A stretch of 64,000 nucleotides of DNA, taken from assembly GCA_028335825.1 (NCBI GenBank), contig JAIOKI010000009.1, forward strand, positions 372,001 through 436,000. The letters are read 5' to 3'. Every line of letters begins with the position of its first letter. The stretch's first letter is position 1. The DNA is from Nosema muscidifuracis (lineage: Eukaryota > Microsporidia > Nosematidae). Below are positions 40,373 to 50,659 of the stretch, one piece after another. The notes beneath the pieces were generated by a model. It had not been told where the DNA came from. It ran no database searches and saw nothing but the letters and a program-made list of their open reading frames with translations. Position numbers and translations under genes: made by a program.

Positions 40373-41175
40373 ATATGGGCTCTTTAGAAAATTTTCTCAT
40401 TTTAGTATGAAGGTAGCCAATAAATTAAATTGATATTATGATAGGGCAAGTAAAGAATTAAATTATTGATATATATTAAATAAAAATCTAATTTATAAGT
40501 CTATTAGAAGAAGATAGATAATAAGAATATATTAATCAACTTATTCGTAAATTTACCTTTTAAAAATTATTGATTTTATAAAATGAATGCATAAATAGAT
40601 AGTTAAAAATAAGAAGGGATAAAAAAGATATATTTAAAGATATGGAAGTATAAATATATTTATAAAAAGGATATATTAAAAATAAGAAGAGAAATATATT
40701 TAATATAAGAAGAGATAAATAGATTTATAAAAAAAATATATTAAAAATAAGAAGAGAAATATATTTAAAAAAAGGATATATTAAAAATAAGATGAGAAAT
40801 ATATTTATAAAAAGACTATATTAAAAATAGATATGAATAAAAAGGATTTTATAGAAAATTTTAAAAATAAATATGATAAAAAAATTTTAAAATAAATATG
40901 TTTAAAAATAAATTTGAAAAAATATATTAAAAGATATATAAAAATATATATAAAAAATGATATAATATTTAATATAAATAAAAATATTTAGTAATATAAT
41001 TAACTATTTATTAAAAAGGAAAAAATAAAAATTAATCAAAAAAAGTAAATATTTAATCACATTAAAATATTTGTTAACATACATAAAAAATATATTTATA
41101 TTAATTCATTAAAATTTATCTCATTCATTTGTTAAATATTATCTTTTAAAAAAAATAAATTTACCCCTAATCAAA
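40373..41175. other. Intergenic, A-rich with short repeats
   Basis: About 800 bp. Between 40620 and 40830 the phrases aaaaataagaagagaaatat and aaaaaggatatattaaaaat recur four or five times. No gene is visible. Confidence 0.55.
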
Positions 41176-41658
41176 ATGGAAGAAATTCTCAAATGGATAT
41201 CAGAAATATTGGAGGAAGATTTAACTGTCCAATCATTTGCATCAGCTTTGAAAGATGGAACTGTCTTATGCAGACTTCTTAATAAAGTATGTGGATACGA
41301 TATCAGGTATAAAAAGTCTAATCAAATGTTTGTACAGAGAGAGAATATATGTGCATTTATTAATGGGTTAAAGAAATATGGAATAAACGAGTACGAATTG
41401 TTTCAAACTGTGGATTTGTTTGAAGAAAAGAATCTGAAACAAGTGGCTATTTCTTTATATGCATTAAGTAGACAGCTTCAGGCTAAAAAAGAATTCCCTG
41501 GTCCATTTATTGGTCCAAAACTTGCTCAGAAAAATAAGATTGAATTTAGTAAAGAAGTTTTGGATAAGAGCAGATATGGATTTAATCTGCAGATGGGATA
41601 TGATCCAGTTTATGAAAAGATGTGTGAGGATGAGCTTAAGAGACAGAGTAGTCATTAA
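41176..41658 (+). CDS. Calponin-homology domain protein (transgelin/SCP1-like)
   Basis: 160 residues with one calponin-homology domain covering about 1-105: LKWISEIL, SFASALKDGTVLCRLLNKV and FQTVDLFEEKNLKQVAISLYAL. This is the type 3 CH pattern of calponin, transgelin and yeast Scp1, which bind and bundle actin filaments. After the domain come GPFIGPKLAQKN and NLQMGYD, which resembles the calponin repeat NLQMGxN, so a single short calponin-type repeat seems present. The length is close to transgelin (~200). The start follows ttacccctaatcaaa. Confidence 0.9.
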   Translation: MEEILKWISEILEEDLTVQSFASALKDGTVLCRLLNKVCGYDIRYKKSNQMFVQRENICAFINGLKKYGINEYELFQTVDLFEEKNLKQVAISLYALSRQLQAKKEFPGPFIGPKLAQKNKIEFSKEVLDKSRYGFNLQMGYDPVYEKMCEDELKRQSSH

Positions 41659-42023
41659 TAAATTAAAAAATTATCGTTATATTAATAATTAATTATAAAG
41701 TATTTTGATTATCTAAAATTGTTCTAGAAAATATTTTCTAGAATGTATTGATGATAAAGATATAATTAAAAATCTATTAATCTTCAGGTTAAATGATTTA
41801 ATAATAAATTTAATCTGTAATAAATCTAATCTATAGTAAATTTTATAATTAATCTATCTATAGTAAATTTTATTATTAATCTAATCTATAGTAAATTTTA
41901 TAATAAATTTATATTTATATACTACCTATAAGTAAGATCTTCAAAATACTAGTGTATTAACAGCTTTTAGTACCATAAAATATTTCTTTTTATCTTAATA
42001 ATTTTTTTATATGTATTAAATAT
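41659..42023. repeat. Intergenic with ~35-bp repeats
   Basis: The phrase taatctatagtaaattttat recurs three or four times between 41810 and 41910. No gene is visible. Confidence 0.55.
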
Positions 42024-42422
42024 TCATTTTCTTTCATACTTAGATAAAGTAATACTTTCCATAGTAAAAAATAAGCTTTCATAGAAATCTGCAATTCTAA
42101 ATTCTGTACAATACAACATAATTTTATCTTCTTTTATAAATAAATTACAAAATATTAAAATTCTCTTCTTTGGAATTTTGAAATCTCTCTTCTTAAAAAT
42201 TCCTATTTCTCCAGTATAATCTAAAAATCTAAAATATTTAGAACTACTTTCTAAACATATTCCACACAATTCTATACTGAATATATATTTATTGAAGTAT
42301 TTGATATTTTTATTACATATTTTAAGATCTTTTATATTTTGTACAAGTAACTTCTTTCTTATCATTAGATAATATCGGCAAATCTTAATGTTTTTTTTTA
42401 TTAAATCATCCTGTAAATACAA
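42024..42422 (-). CDS. Possible small OB-fold protein
   Basis: 132 residues of unknown family. The centre (about 45-105: IELCGICLESSSKYFRFLDY, then TGEIGIF) has the strand pattern and glycine/aromatic positions of an OB-fold such as in RPA2, STN1 or RMI subunits. This is a weak, pattern-based guess. It overlaps the end of the upstream RAD51-like gene by 17 bases in a different frame and has no CCC signal of its own. That suggests a tightly coupled pair or a downstream start; later ATGs exist at residues 20 and 96. Confidence 0.5.
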   Translation of the reverse strand: MYLQDDLIKKNIKICRYYLMIRKKLLVQNIKDLKICNKNIKYFNKYIFSIELCGICLESSSKYFRFLDYTGEIGIFKKRDFKIPKKRILIFCNLFIKEDKIMLYCTEFRIADFYESLFFTMESITLSKYERK

Positions 42423-42978
42423 TAAAATTTTTATAAATATTTACTTTATAGTAGAATTTTAAATCTATTGGACATTTTACTATCTCTATAATTTTATCCT
42501 TATTTTTCTTATATAAATGATATCTAGTATTCACATGATATTCATAATTTAAACCAAATTTGTAATTAAAAAACATCTTGCTATTTAGAAATTGAGGTGT
42601 AGTATTATTTACTAAAAGAACTTTCATATTATATTTAAAAATCATATTTTTGAGAAAATATATCATCTTTGTTATTTTATGATGACTATTATTATCTAGA
42701 AAAATTATACTACTTAAATTATCAATAATAAGTAATTCAATAAAAAAATATTTACAATTTCTTATCGATATTAATAAATCATCTAATGATTGAACAAGTT
42801 TGATATAAACATCTGTTGTTGGATTTTCATATCTTTTAATACAAAAATTTGTTGATGTTATGTACATAGTTACGTATTTTTTACTTTCTTCTATACAAAT
42901 AGCTGTTTTTCCTGTATTAGAATCCCCAATAATTTCTGTAATCCCAAAATATTTTAACATGGGAACAAAATCTAACAT
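42406..42978 (-). CDS. RAD51/RecA-like ATPase, small
   Basis: 190 residues. Walker A is GDSNTGKT at about 18-25, preceded by GITEIIG as in RAD51 paralogs. A Walker B-like strand FFIELLIIDNLSSI follows at ~75-90, then the helix KMIYFLKNM and LLVNN, as in the switch strand of RAD55/RAD57/XRCC-type proteins. No N-terminal DNA-binding domain is present, so it is a minimal core. RAD51 paralogs assist recombination by loading RAD51. The overlap with a possible OB-fold gene suggests a common job in DNA repair (inference). It is divergent from the V-ATPase gene, 97 bp apart. No CCC signal precedes the ATG. Confidence 0.72.
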   Translation of the reverse strand: MLDFVPMLKYFGITEIIGDSNTGKTAICIEESKKYVTMYITSTNFCIKRYENPTTDVYIKLVQSLDDLLISIRNCKYFFIELLIIDNLSSIIFLDNNSHHKITKMIYFLKNMIFKYNMKVLLVNNTTPQFLNSKMFFNYKFGLNYEYHVNTRYHLYKKNKDKIIEIVKCPIDLKFYYKVNIYKNFIVFTG

Positions 42979-43075
42979 TTTTTATATTCAATATTAAATC
43001 ATATTGAATATCCCTTTTGATTTTTTCTTTTTTCACTATAGTATCTTTTTTAAAACCCTCTTTATAAACAAATAG

Positions 43076-43540
43076 ATGGAAACATTTCAAGAAAGTATTC
43101 CTTATTTAGCTATTATAATAGGAATGATACTACTAGTAAGTTGTACAGCATATGGTTCATGCTATGGTATGGCACTCACAGCTACATCTTCATCCCTTTA
43201 CACAGAAAAAAAACAGATCATAACTTTTACATATATAGCTACTATAATGTCATCTACAATATTTTTCCAAGGATTTATCCTTGTAATGATAATATCAAGA
43301 AGAATTGATCTCAAATACAGTATTTTATCTTCTATTTGTGATACATGTTCTTGTTTAATTCTTGCTGGTGTAGGATATACTGTGGGTATACTTATGGGAA
43401 GTATAAGTAAGAAAGGATTTAAAGTTTTGTATAATGATTCATCCTTTTCAATATCATTTATACTTTTATATGCTACTGCTGAAGTTATACTCTTATTTGC
43501 ATTTATGGCTTCCTTGATTATTAGAAATATGAGTTCTTAA
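43076..43540 (+). CDS. VMA3: V-type ATPase proteolipid subunit c
   Basis: 154 residues, four transmembrane segments (about 8-30, 50-74, 88-112 and 126-150). The proton-carrying Glu is Glu136 in helix 4 (LLYATAEVILLF), the usual place (Glu137 in yeast Vma3). The first helix pair holds the small-residue pattern SCTAYGSCYGMALT. Absence of a second Glu in helix 3 argues against the c'' subunit; c' cannot be excluded. The protein forms the membrane ring of the vacuolar proton pump. The ATG follows aaaccctctttataaacaaatag. Confidence 0.9.
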   Translation: METFQESIPYLAIIIGMILLVSCTAYGSCYGMALTATSSSLYTEKKQIITFTYIATIMSSTIFFQGFILVMIISRRIDLKYSILSSICDTCSCLILAGVGYTVGILMGSISKKGFKVLYNDSSFSISFILLYATAEVILLFAFMASLIIRNMSS

Positions 43541-43720
43541 TAAAATTATGCAAATATTTTTTTTTAAATACTTTTTTGCATAAACATTTTATAAACAAAG
43601 TTCCTAATAAAAATATTCAAATAATTATTTCTATAAACTGAAAATATTTATTTAAAGCTATCTAACCATTTATGGATATTTTTTTTGTACTAACAAAATA
43701 AACATTTTATAATATTTGAT

Positions 43721-44002
43721 TTAATATATTGTGTTGTAAAAATCATTCCCTCTTTCATCTTCATTATTATATGATCGATACGTATCTTCATTTCCTATTT
43801 TTTTGTTAATAAATTTTGCTAGTAAAATTGACTCCTTAAGAAAAATAGGCTTTCCAGCTACTTTACTCAATCTCATGAATGTTTTTCTTACTTTTGGATC
43901 TTTTGTCAAGTTAAGCTCTTCACATAGATTATAATACAACTTAAGGATATCTAAATCCGAGTCGATGCGTTCTTGGGTAAAGAAATCTGCAGGAATAAGC
44001 AT
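43721..44002 (-). CDS. Small conserved-looking protein, function unknown
   Basis: 93 residues from MLIPADFFTQERIDSD. The frame is open 25 codons further (to 44077), but that part is a hydrophobic A+T-rich translation lying in the promoter of TFIIA, so the inner ATG is preferred; neither start has a CCC signal. The body is helical (LDILKLYYNLCEELNLTKD, AGKPIFLKESILLAKFI). No family recognised. Divergent from the TFIIA gene. Confidence 0.55.
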   Translation of the reverse strand: MLIPADFFTQERIDSDLDILKLYYNLCEELNLTKDPKVRKTFMRLSKVAGKPIFLKESILLAKFINKKIGNEDTYRSYNNEDERGNDFYNTIY

Positions 44003-44083
44003 AAATGTTTGTTTATGTATTATGTTTTTTATAAATCTTTTGATCAATAAAAAAATAATAAAAAAAATACCACCCATAAAATC

Positions 44084-44479
44084 ATGAATCTAGAAATGTC
44101 GAGAATTTATACAGATTTAATTGAAGAAGTTTTAACCAAATTGGAAATAGAAGGAGAACCAGAAGGTATTGGTCGAAATATAATTTTTGATATACAAAAT
44201 GGATGGAGACAGAATATACGTGATTGGTATGAAAAAAGTAGTGAAGAAGATCCAAGACTTGTTATTCATGCTCAACCAGAAGAGAGTAGCAATGATGTTT
44301 ATCAATCTTCTGATGAAGAGTATGAAAGCATGGAAGATACGTCTAATTTTTTAATGTGTATGTATGTTAAAGTTACAAGAACTAAATGTAAATATAAATG
44401 TAATTTCAAACAAGGATTCGTTAATTTGGGTAATGTTGATTTTGCTTTTTCTAATGCTCAGGGCGAACTTGAATGGTAA
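44084..44479 (+). CDS. TOA1: TFIIA large subunit
   Basis: 131 residues. The N-terminal four-helix-bundle part is at about 5-55 (YTDLIEEVLTKLE, then a helix with NGWRQNI). A short acidic linker (about 60-85) follows. The beta-barrel part at 88-131 ends with CKYKCNFKQGFVNLGNVDFA and QGELEW, equal in pattern to the conserved end of TFIIA-beta (NG-DY-F--A-GD-EW). The linker is far shorter than in yeast Toa1 (286 residues). TFIIA stabilises TBP on the TATA box. Start signal: accacccataaaatc. Confidence 0.92.
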   Translation: MNLEMSRIYTDLIEEVLTKLEIEGEPEGIGRNIIFDIQNGWRQNIRDWYEKSSEEDPRLVIHAQPEESSNDVYQSSDEEYESMEDTSNFLMCMYVKVTRTKCKYKCNFKQGFVNLGNVDFAFSNAQGELEW

Positions 44480-44648
44480 ATAAATTATTTAAATATCATT
44501 TGTTAATATATAAAACAAGCTTTAGTACATTAAATATTCAATCAATTTTTTTTAAATAATAATACGTTAGAAAATAGTTTTAATATCATTCGATTGAAAA
44601 ATTAGCTTTTGTTAACAGAGTTTCTAAATTTAATATTATTTGCCCTTA

Positions 44649-45692
44649 ATGGGTATAAAACAGCTATCCCAATTATTAAAAGAGAACTGTAAAAAAGGAA
44701 TCAAAGAAAAACCAATCCAATTTTATTCATATAAAAAGATAGGCATTGATACTTCAATGTTTATATACCAATTTCTTATAGCAGTCCGAGCAGATGGAAA
44801 TACATTAGGTGTAGGAGATAATACTACCTCACACTTAGTAGGAATGTTTTACAGAACTATACGATTAGTTGAATCAGGTATAATTCCAGTATTCATTTTT
44901 GATGGTAAACCACCTGAAATGAAAATACATGAATTAAAAAAGAGAACTGAACGAAGAGAAAAAGCTGAGGAAGATTTAAAAAAGGCCGAAGAATTAGAAG
45001 ATAAAAATCTTATAGAAAAACATGAGAAAAGGAAAGTAAAAGTTAATGAAGAACATGTAAATGATTGTAAAAAATTATTGTCACTTTTAGGTATTCCTTA
45101 TTTTACAGCTCCAAGCGAAGCTGAAGCATTTTGTGCATACCTATGTAAAAAGAAATTTATACATGGTGTAGCTACTGAAGATATGGATGCTTTAACATTT
45201 GGAAGTCCTATTTTGTTAAGAAATTTTACTGCCTCTGCTACTAAAAAATTACCAATTATAGAGTACAATCTCGAAGCATGTCTTAAAGATCTTGAGCTTG
45301 ATATGCCTAGCTTTGTTGATCTATGTATTCTTTTAGGATGTGATTATACAGAATCTTTAAAGGGTATAGGAATGAAAAGAGGACTAAGTTTAATAAAAAA
45401 ACATGGCAATATTGAAAATATATTAAAAAATGAGAAAATAGAGGTTAGTGAAACATTTGAATATATAAAGGCTCGTGAAATGTTTTCTTTATTATCAAAT
45501 ATTGATGTAGAAATTAATCAAAATGAATTCGTTATTAAATGGGACAAAGTTAATTTAGAAGAGATCAAAAATTTTTTAGTTAAAGAAAAGAATTTTGATG
45601 AAGTACGAGTAATTAGAGGTGTCGAGAAGTATTTAAGTTTCAGAAAAAAATCTAAACAATCAAATCTTGATGCATTTTTTACAAAAAAATAA
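44649..45692 (+). CDS. FEN1: Flap endonuclease 1
   Basis: 347 residues. Removes 5' flaps in Okazaki fragment maturation and base-excision repair. It starts MGIKQL like other FEN1 (MGIxGL), so Gly2 is exposed for the active site. Metal ligands include Asp34 (GIDTSMF), Asp85 (FIFDGKPPE), the pair SEAEA near 156-160, ATEDMDAL near 177 and GCDYTES near 230. The helix-hairpin-helix KGIGMKRGL follows. The C-terminal PIP box QSNLDAFF binds PCNA. A TTG nine bases upstream is in frame, but the CCC run falls between it and this ATG, which decides the start. Confidence 0.97.
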   Translation: MGIKQLSQLLKENCKKGIKEKPIQFYSYKKIGIDTSMFIYQFLIAVRADGNTLGVGDNTTSHLVGMFYRTIRLVESGIIPVFIFDGKPPEMKIHELKKRTERREKAEEDLKKAEELEDKNLIEKHEKRKVKVNEEHVNDCKKLLSLLGIPYFTAPSEAEAFCAYLCKKKFIHGVATEDMDALTFGSPILLRNFTASATKKLPIIEYNLEACLKDLELDMPSFVDLCILLGCDYTESLKGIGMKRGLSLIKKHGNIENILKNEKIEVSETFEYIKAREMFSLLSNIDVEINQNEFVIKWDKVNLEEIKNFLVKEKNFDEVRVIRGVEKYLSFRKKSKQSNLDAFFTKK

Positions 45693-45975
45693 TTTAAGTA
45701 CTAAAATTAATTTTTAATATTAAATGTTTTTGTTAAAATAGTGAAAAGCTGTATTTTTAAAATTATTTTATGAGTATTTTGTGGAATATAAAAAGGAAAA
45801 AAATTACAGTACAAGTGACTCTAACTAGCAGCTATGAGATGCGAAATATAGAGAATGTTTATAAGCTTACTTTCATTTAAAAGGATTCTGTAAAAGACAA
45901 AAGAAATTCAAAATAGATTAATTTATTAAAATAGTGGAAAATTCTATTCTCATATTTTCAATTAAGGTACTAAAA
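45693..45975. other. Intergenic, nothing recognised
   Basis: Convergent gap between FEN1 and ORC4. The phrase aaaatagtg(g/a)aaa occurs twice (near 45736 and 45928). Nothing else is seen. Confidence 0.5.
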
Positions 45976-46875
45976 TTATTTATCAATATAATTTCTTAAA
46001 TTTTTTAAATATTGAGGAGAATTCAAAGATATATATTCTTTTAAATCACTACTATCAAACAACAAAGATCCTCTATTATTGATAAATCCAAAATCTAAAA
46101 GATCACAATATGCTATAAAAATATCTTTGTGAGTAGATTTTTTTAATTCTTTACATCTCAAAATAAACTTCTTAAATTCTGTAACTACAGTGTTGCTCGA
46201 TAAATTTTTATGAGATGATAAAATCAGAATAGCTAGATGAATATTATTTAACAATGAAAATGCAGTATTCAAAGTATATTGTTCAAATTTGTACTTCCAC
46301 ATATTCAAAAGCTTTACTAAAATAAGAACAGAAGGATCAACATCATATTGATGATTAACTTTATCTAATTTAGTTTTAGCAGTCAAACTATTTATATATT
46401 TTTGTTTCTTAGCTTTTGTTAGACTATTTACAGTTATTTTCTTATTAATTAAATAATTAAAAAGATCAATGTATTCAGATCTCTTAATAGATCTAAGAAC
46501 ACAAATTTGATTAGAAAACCTAGACCTGACTCTTTTTTCCATATTGTCTATAACAAGACAATTTGTTGAATAAAAAATTATTTTACATATTTTTTTTTCA
46601 CATAGCTCTAGATAATAATATAAAAAAGTATTATTTTCCATTGATTGATTTCCTTCAGTTTTTATAATTACGAGGGTGTTTTTTTTTATATCTTGCTTTT
46701 TATCTACATATTCAACATCCCAATCTTCTTTTTTAAAAAAATTTGATACTTCTGAAATAACTACATCAGTGATATATTCATCAACAAAACTTATCAAAAT
46801 ATTTGTATTATCCAATAAATATTCTTTTATGAAGTTAATTTCGTTTTTATAAATCTTTTTTAAAAATACCTTCAT
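45976..46875 (-). CDS. ORC4: Origin recognition complex subunit 4
   Basis: 299 residues. The best marker is NMEKRVRSRFSNQICVLRSI near 110-130, the sensor-2-side arginine-rich block typical of ORC4 (LEKRVKSRFS). Residues ~60-75 and 90-110 give the Walker B and sensor-1 strands (NTLVIIKTEG, KIIFYSTNCLVID). The usual Walker A is not visible at the N-terminus, so this is a shortened, likely ATP-independent form. The C-terminal ~130 residues fit the helical and winged-helix end. With ORC1 at 52-53 kb, two ORC subunits lie within 7 kb. The start follows tttattccctta. Confidence 0.8.
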   Translation of the reverse strand: MKVFLKKIYKNEINFIKEYLLDNTNILISFVDEYITDVVISEVSNFFKKEDWDVEYVDKKQDIKKNTLVIIKTEGNQSMENNTFLYYYLELCEKKICKIIFYSTNCLVIDNMEKRVRSRFSNQICVLRSIKRSEYIDLFNYLINKKITVNSLTKAKKQKYINSLTAKTKLDKVNHQYDVDPSVLILVKLLNMWKYKFEQYTLNTAFSLLNNIHLAILILSSHKNLSSNTVVTEFKKFILRCKELKKSTHKDIFIAYCDLLDFGFINNRGSLLFDSSDLKEYISLNSPQYLKNLRNYIDK

Positions 46876-47174
46876 TTAAGGGAATAAATTTTATTAAAAT
46901 AAATCATAATTCTTTAATTAGTAAAAATACAGTTAAATTTGACAAAACTTTTAGTTAGAAAGTATTTCTTGTAAGATTTAAACACTTTTTTATAAATAAC
47001 ATATTTTTACTTATTTTCAATAATTTGAATATTAATCAATCATTTGTATATAAATAAAGTTATTTGATGAATTTTAGTCCTTTATAAGATTTTAACGTCT
47101 GAAACTTTTATTTGTTTCATAAATTTATTGTATTTGTTAATCAATAATAGAAAATAAAAAAATAAACCCTAAGC

Positions 47175-49445
47175 ATGAAAAATGAAGAATCAAATCTTTG
47201 GCTTAAAAAGCTAATCAATACGGAAAAGCTTGATGCTTGGCTTGCTGTATCATTTCTTTATAGATATCCTACCATTGGTATACATGAATACATTTGTAAA
47301 AAGTTGAAATATGCTGATAATACTTTAATAGTAATTCCACAACTAGTACACATCTTTTTATATCATTCTGATAGTGATGTAAGTAAACCAATCTACAATT
47401 TGTTAAAATATTGGTCAATCAAATCTCGTAAATTTTTCTTATCTTTATATTTTTATTTAAAATCTAGCATAGACAATGTAGAAAACGAAAAATCAATTCA
47501 ATGCTTTTTTTTAATATGTGATATGATAAAAAATGAAAGTAGGATTAGAAGTAAAAATACTAAAATGTTACAAGTACAACTTAAATATGGCAGAAAAATT
47601 CATAGAACTATTGGATTGGGCAAAGAAAAAAAAAGTTTTCCTGATTTTGATGGAATATTTTTATTTTTGTTAAGATCTGTTAGTTGGGTAGCTGATTTAA
47701 AAATGTTTAAAAAAATACGAGATTATGAAAAAGTATTTCAACAGACAAAAAATGTATCTAATATCAATTTTATAGCTGATCTAAGTTCAGGAAATGCATT
47801 TAAATCTGATTCTATAAAGAGTAGTATAATATTTATTGAATCTTTGATTGAAATTTCTAATAGGTTAAAGAAGTTACCAAAAAATCTTAGACAAAAAGGA
47901 TTGGAAATGGAGCTAAAACTTTTAAATTGTAATTTACCAGGAAAATTAACATTACCATTTTTTAATTCAAAATATATTTTATCAGTACGTACAGAATATT
48001 CAAATATGTTGAGTTCTGCTGAGAATACACCTTATTTAGTAGCATTTGAAATAGCAGATGAAACAAAACCTAAGAAAACATTTGTCAACGAAGAATTAAA
48101 AAATGCAGCTTTTTTAATGCAACAAATAAATGCAGTATCAGGATTAGCATACATCAGTGATATTAATAATATTAAAGAAAATATTATAATTTCTCTTGAG
48201 AAGATTTTAGAAGCTGAAAGATTTAATTCTGATACAAATTCAATTAATTTAGAAAGATTGAGTATTAAACCTATAAATAAGAAAATTAATGAAAAGAAGA
48301 GACAGTTAATGCATTTAAAAAAGAAATCAGAAATAAATGTTAATGAATCATTTGAAGAATCAGCTTTAAAAATAATTACTGAATATAAAAATGATAATGA
48401 AGGAACAGAAGATATTGAATTTGAAAATGAAGAGAATACTTCAGATGAAGATATGAAAAAAGTATTTTTTTCAGAAGAAGAAACTAGAGTATATGAGTCT
48501 ACTACTGAAAATAATTCAGAATTAATTCCTTCTACTGAAATTGTTATAGCTGAAAGTTTAACAAAAAATGAAAATGTAGATGATTTAAATATTTACCAAA
48601 ATGAATGGGATATTCGAGAAAATAATTTACGTATAAATTCAGAATTTTCAGGATTAAAAAATTGGAGATTAGTTAGTTTAATTGTTAAAACTGGTTGTAG
48701 TTTAAAACAAGAAATTATAGCATATCAAATATTATGTGAAATGAAGAAAATATGGGAAGAAGAAAAGAAGGATATTTGGATAAGAGTGTATCAAATATAT
48801 TTTGTAAATAATAATGCTGGTCTTGTAGAAACAGTTCAAAATGCTTATTCTATACATAAAATTAAGGAGATAGGTAAACAAGTTAATAGAAATTATAGTT
48901 TAAAAACTTATTTTATTGAGAAATTTGGAGCGGATACAGAAGAATATAAAAACGCTACACATAATTTTTTAATTTCTCTCGTTGGTTATTCACTTGCTAG
49001 TTATTTGTTACAAATTAAGGATAGACATAATGGGAATATTTTATTAGATACAGAAGGTCATATCATACACGTAGATTTTGGATTTATTTTAGGAGATCAT
49101 CCAGGATTTTATTGTGTAGAAATTGCACCTTTTAAATTTTCAAATGAATATGATGAATTACTAAAAGATTTTCTTGAAGATTTTAAGATACTTTTTTTAG
49201 AAGGATTCTGTGCATTAAGAAAACATAGTGAAAGGTTATGTCGTATTATAGAAATGCTTTCTGAGAACAGTGATTTAAAATGTATTAACAAAAGAGTTCT
49301 GTTTAATTTTAAAGATAGACTTAAATTAGAAATGAGTGATAAAGAAATTGAATCCTATGTATTATTTTTAATTAATAAGAGTTTTAATAGTATGGGAACA
49401 GGATTATATGATTCTTTTCAATATTTTTCCAATGGATATCTTTAG
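47175..49445 (+). CDS. PIK1: Phosphatidylinositol 4-kinase, PIK1/PI4KB type
   Basis: 756 residues. The N-terminal ~150 residues are the helical (lipid kinase unique) part. The kinase domain begins about 260 and contains an acidic linker of ~150 residues (390-460). NLRINSEFSGLKNWRLVSLI leads into VKTGCSLKQE, the nucleotide-loop equivalent. The catalytic loop is KDRHNGNILLD near 615-625 and the metal-binding motif HVDFGFILGDHPG near 633-645, both specific to PI kinases. YSLASYLLQ and APFKFSNEYDELL fit PI4KB. It makes PI4P at the Golgi. The start follows ataaaccctaagc. Confidence 0.93.
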   Translation: MKNEESNLWLKKLINTEKLDAWLAVSFLYRYPTIGIHEYICKKLKYADNTLIVIPQLVHIFLYHSDSDVSKPIYNLLKYWSIKSRKFFLSLYFYLKSSIDNVENEKSIQCFFLICDMIKNESRIRSKNTKMLQVQLKYGRKIHRTIGLGKEKKSFPDFDGIFLFLLRSVSWVADLKMFKKIRDYEKVFQQTKNVSNINFIADLSSGNAFKSDSIKSSIIFIESLIEISNRLKKLPKNLRQKGLEMELKLLNCNLPGKLTLPFFNSKYILSVRTEYSNMLSSAENTPYLVAFEIADETKPKKTFVNEELKNAAFLMQQINAVSGLAYISDINNIKENIIISLEKILEAERFNSDTNSINLERLSIKPINKKINEKKRQLMHLKKKSEINVNESFEESALKIITEYKNDNEGTEDIEFENEENTSDEDMKKVFFSEEETRVYESTTENNSELIPSTEIVIAESLTKNENVDDLNIYQNEWDIRENNLRINSEFSGLKNWRLVSLIVKTGCSLKQEIIAYQILCEMKKIWEEEKKDIWIRVYQIYFVNNNAGLVETVQNAYSIHKIKEIGKQVNRNYSLKTYFIEKFGADTEEYKNATHNFLISLVGYSLASYLLQIKDRHNGNILLDTEGHIIHVDFGFILGDHPGFYCVEIAPFKFSNEYDELLKDFLEDFKILFLEGFCALRKHSERLCRIIEMLSENSDLKCINKRVLFNFKDRLKLEMSDKEIESYVLFLINKSFNSMGTGLYDSFQYFSNGYL

Positions 49446-49750
49446 ATTAAATTTTTATAAATGGGTGTTTAGATAATTTTTACTTCTTAAAAATAAAAGT
49501 CATATTTGTAATTACATACTACATATATAATATTACATACTACATATTTAAAATCATACATATAATATTACATACTTCATATTTAAAATCATACATATAA
49601 GATAATATATACTTCATATTTAGGATCATACATATAATATTACATATTTATATATAAGATTATATTCTACATATGTAAGATTACATATATTTAAAATTAC
49701 TTTTTATATACTTAAAACCAAAGAGTTAATATTATATGCTTTAATTTATT
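49446..49750. repeat. Intergenic with acatacatataa-type repeats
   Basis: Phrases tacatactacatat and aaatcatacatataatatta recur five or six times at 49510-49650. No gene. Confidence 0.6.
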
Positions 49751-50659
49751 TTATATGTTTTCATCTACTTTTATTGCATTACACCAATCTGGAATATTTC
49801 CAAATTCAGTAGAAAAATATGTGCGCATAGCTGAATCATCTAATCCTAAAAAAATTACTCCTCCATCAGTTTCAAATGTATTTATAGGATATTCAGTTCT
49901 TATTCTATCAAAAATTTTATCATCAGAAAAAACTACAAATTCATTTTTATCAGCACTAACTACAGATTTCCCTATCATTTTAACTTTTCTAATTTCAGAT
50001 TCATGTTTGTAACTAAAAAAATCTTTTTTAGATCTCAAATCGTAAATTTTAACAATTCCTTGTTCTGATCCAGTACAAAAATTTATTCCGTTAGATGAAA
50101 AAGACATTTGCATGAGATTTTCTTCAACATTTGTTGTTGAAATAACTTCACTATTTCTTTGATCAATAAATTCAATTTTATTATCACCACAATATCCAAT
50201 AAGTCCATGTACCAAATTTATATCTAAACTTTTTACACAATCAAGAGTTGTTAAATATGGATCACAAAACTTTCCTTCAATTAGATCGAATCTATAAAGT
50301 TCATTAGTTTTACCACATGCTAGTAACTGACAATTAAATTTATTATATTTCATATCGTAACATAATTTAGGCATTCTAATTCTTTCATGCATACCGTACT
50401 TAACATGAAATTCTACATACCTGTCTACTCTTAGTAATGCAAGTTTTTCTATGTTTTTTGATAATGAAACAATTTTCATTGGTTCTGATTCAAGATGTCT
50501 GTTACTTTTTTGAGAAATATTCGATAAATCATGAATCTTTACTGAAGGTTTATATGTACCAATAGAACCCAAATAATTACCACTTTCTGATAAACACATA
50601 TCTAAACAAGCTACTGGATAGTCAAAATTCTTAAGTATCTTTGTTTCTTTAAAAGTCAT
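49751..50659 (-). CDS. ENP2: ENP2/NOL10-like WD40 ribosome biogenesis factor
   Basis: 302 residues, a single WD40 propeller. The block LALLRVDRYVEFHVKYGMHE, followed by R(I/M)P and YDMKYN, is diagnostic for Enp2/NOL10. The ending with WCNAI also fits. Yeast Enp2 is 707 residues; here only the propeller is left and the C-terminal NUC153-type part is gone. It is a component of the small-subunit processome, acting in early 40S assembly in the nucleolus. The start follows tttacccataacg. Confidence 0.9.
   Translation of the reverse strand: MTFKETKILKNFDYPVACLDMCLSESGNYLGSIGTYKPSVKIHDLSNISQKSNRHLESEPMKIVSLSKNIEKLALLRVDRYVEFHVKYGMHERIRMPKLCYDMKYNKFNCQLLACGKTNELYRFDLIEGKFCDPYLTTLDCVKSLDINLVHGLIGYCGDNKIEFIDQRNSEVISTTNVEENLMQMSFSSNGINFCTGSEQGIVKIYDLRSKKDFFSYKHESEIRKVKMIGKSVVSADKNEFVVFSDDKIFDRIRTEYPINTFETDGGVIFLGLDDSAMRTYFSTEFGNIPDWCNAIKVDENI

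Noticed and set aside
44640-44648. TTG start for FEN1
   Set aside because: The family begins MGI and the CCC signal overlaps the would-be codons, so the ATG at 44649 is used.
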